A stretch of DNA of 64,000 nt from Hetaerina americana (Eukaryota; Arthropoda; Insecta; Odonata; Calopterygidae), in NCBI GenBank assembly GCA_022747635.1, contig JAKTNV010000027.1:1095501-1159500 (forward strand), given 5' to 3'. Under the pieces are notes generated by a model. That model did no database searches, had not been told where the DNA came from, and worked only from the letters and a program-made list of their open reading frames with translations. How positions within the stretch are numbered: the first letter of the stretch is position 1; every line of letters begins with the position of its first letter. Both the position numbers and the translations under genes were made by a program. Below, one piece after another: positions 63,996-64,000 of the stretch.

Positions 63996-64000
63996 CCCAA

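Overview
The window looks like intergenic or heterochromatin-like DNA from an animal with a large, transposon-rich genome, most likely an arthropod or another invertebrate. It is eukaryotic: there is a split gene with splice signals, tRNA-headed SINEs, non-LTR retrotransposons (LINEs) with endonuclease and reverse transcriptase (RT) domains, mariner transposons with TA target sites, a Penelope-like element, and (TA)n microsatellites. I could not place the species from sequence alone. No bacterial operon, CRISPR array, phage or virus is visible.

The only convincing host gene lies at 57.6-59.3 kb on the minus strand. It has two coding exons that join in phase across a GT-AG intron, a polyadenylation signal and a TATA-like box. 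It encodes about 380 residues ending in a long coiled coil of unknown function.

Mobile elements explain most of the recognisable rest. (1) A Penelope-like element runs off the left edge (1-1796) with an uninterrupted RT frame and a hammerhead ribozyme; a 211-bp relative with a second hammerhead sits inside a LINE at 36144-36354 between 12-bp target duplications. (2) LINE 3' ends occur dozens of times. I name the families A to E by their 3' UTR. They have different UTRs, but all end in a similar hairpin of about 50 nt followed by GATGTA-like repeats. A and B carry closely related RT C-termini. The longest A copy (53.6-55.7 kb) keeps endonuclease and partial RT domains. (3) A separate endonuclease/RT LINE of RTE type occupies 31.3-33.2 kb, with fragments elsewhere. 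(4) At least ten mariner copies from several subfamilies are all defective; the best is at 2307-3628 and has a 556-bp deletion derivative at 13621-14176. (5) Three SINE families, a foldback element with tRNA-like arms (11182-11640) and other inverted repeats complete the set.

Layout: 0-4.6 kb Penelope and mariners; 5-9 kb mostly unassigned with one foldback; 9-10.4 kb nested LINE-B copies; 11-14.2 kb foldback, LINE-D and nested mariners; 15-20.5 kb LINE tails and a SINE; 21-23.5 kb mariners, a dimeric SINE and a hairpin; 24-30.5 kb LINE-B, SINE and mariner; 31-35.3 kb RTE LINE and mariner; 36-39.4 kb LINE-A; 40-48 kb mixed tails, SINEs, mariner and RNase H fragments; 48-55.7 kb mariner and LINE fragments; 57.6-59.3 kb host gene; 59.8-64 kb mariner, LINE and SINE tails. 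The elements do not form a pathway. Nested insertions give a relative order of activity, with mariner and Penelope-type insertions younger than the LINEs they interrupt.
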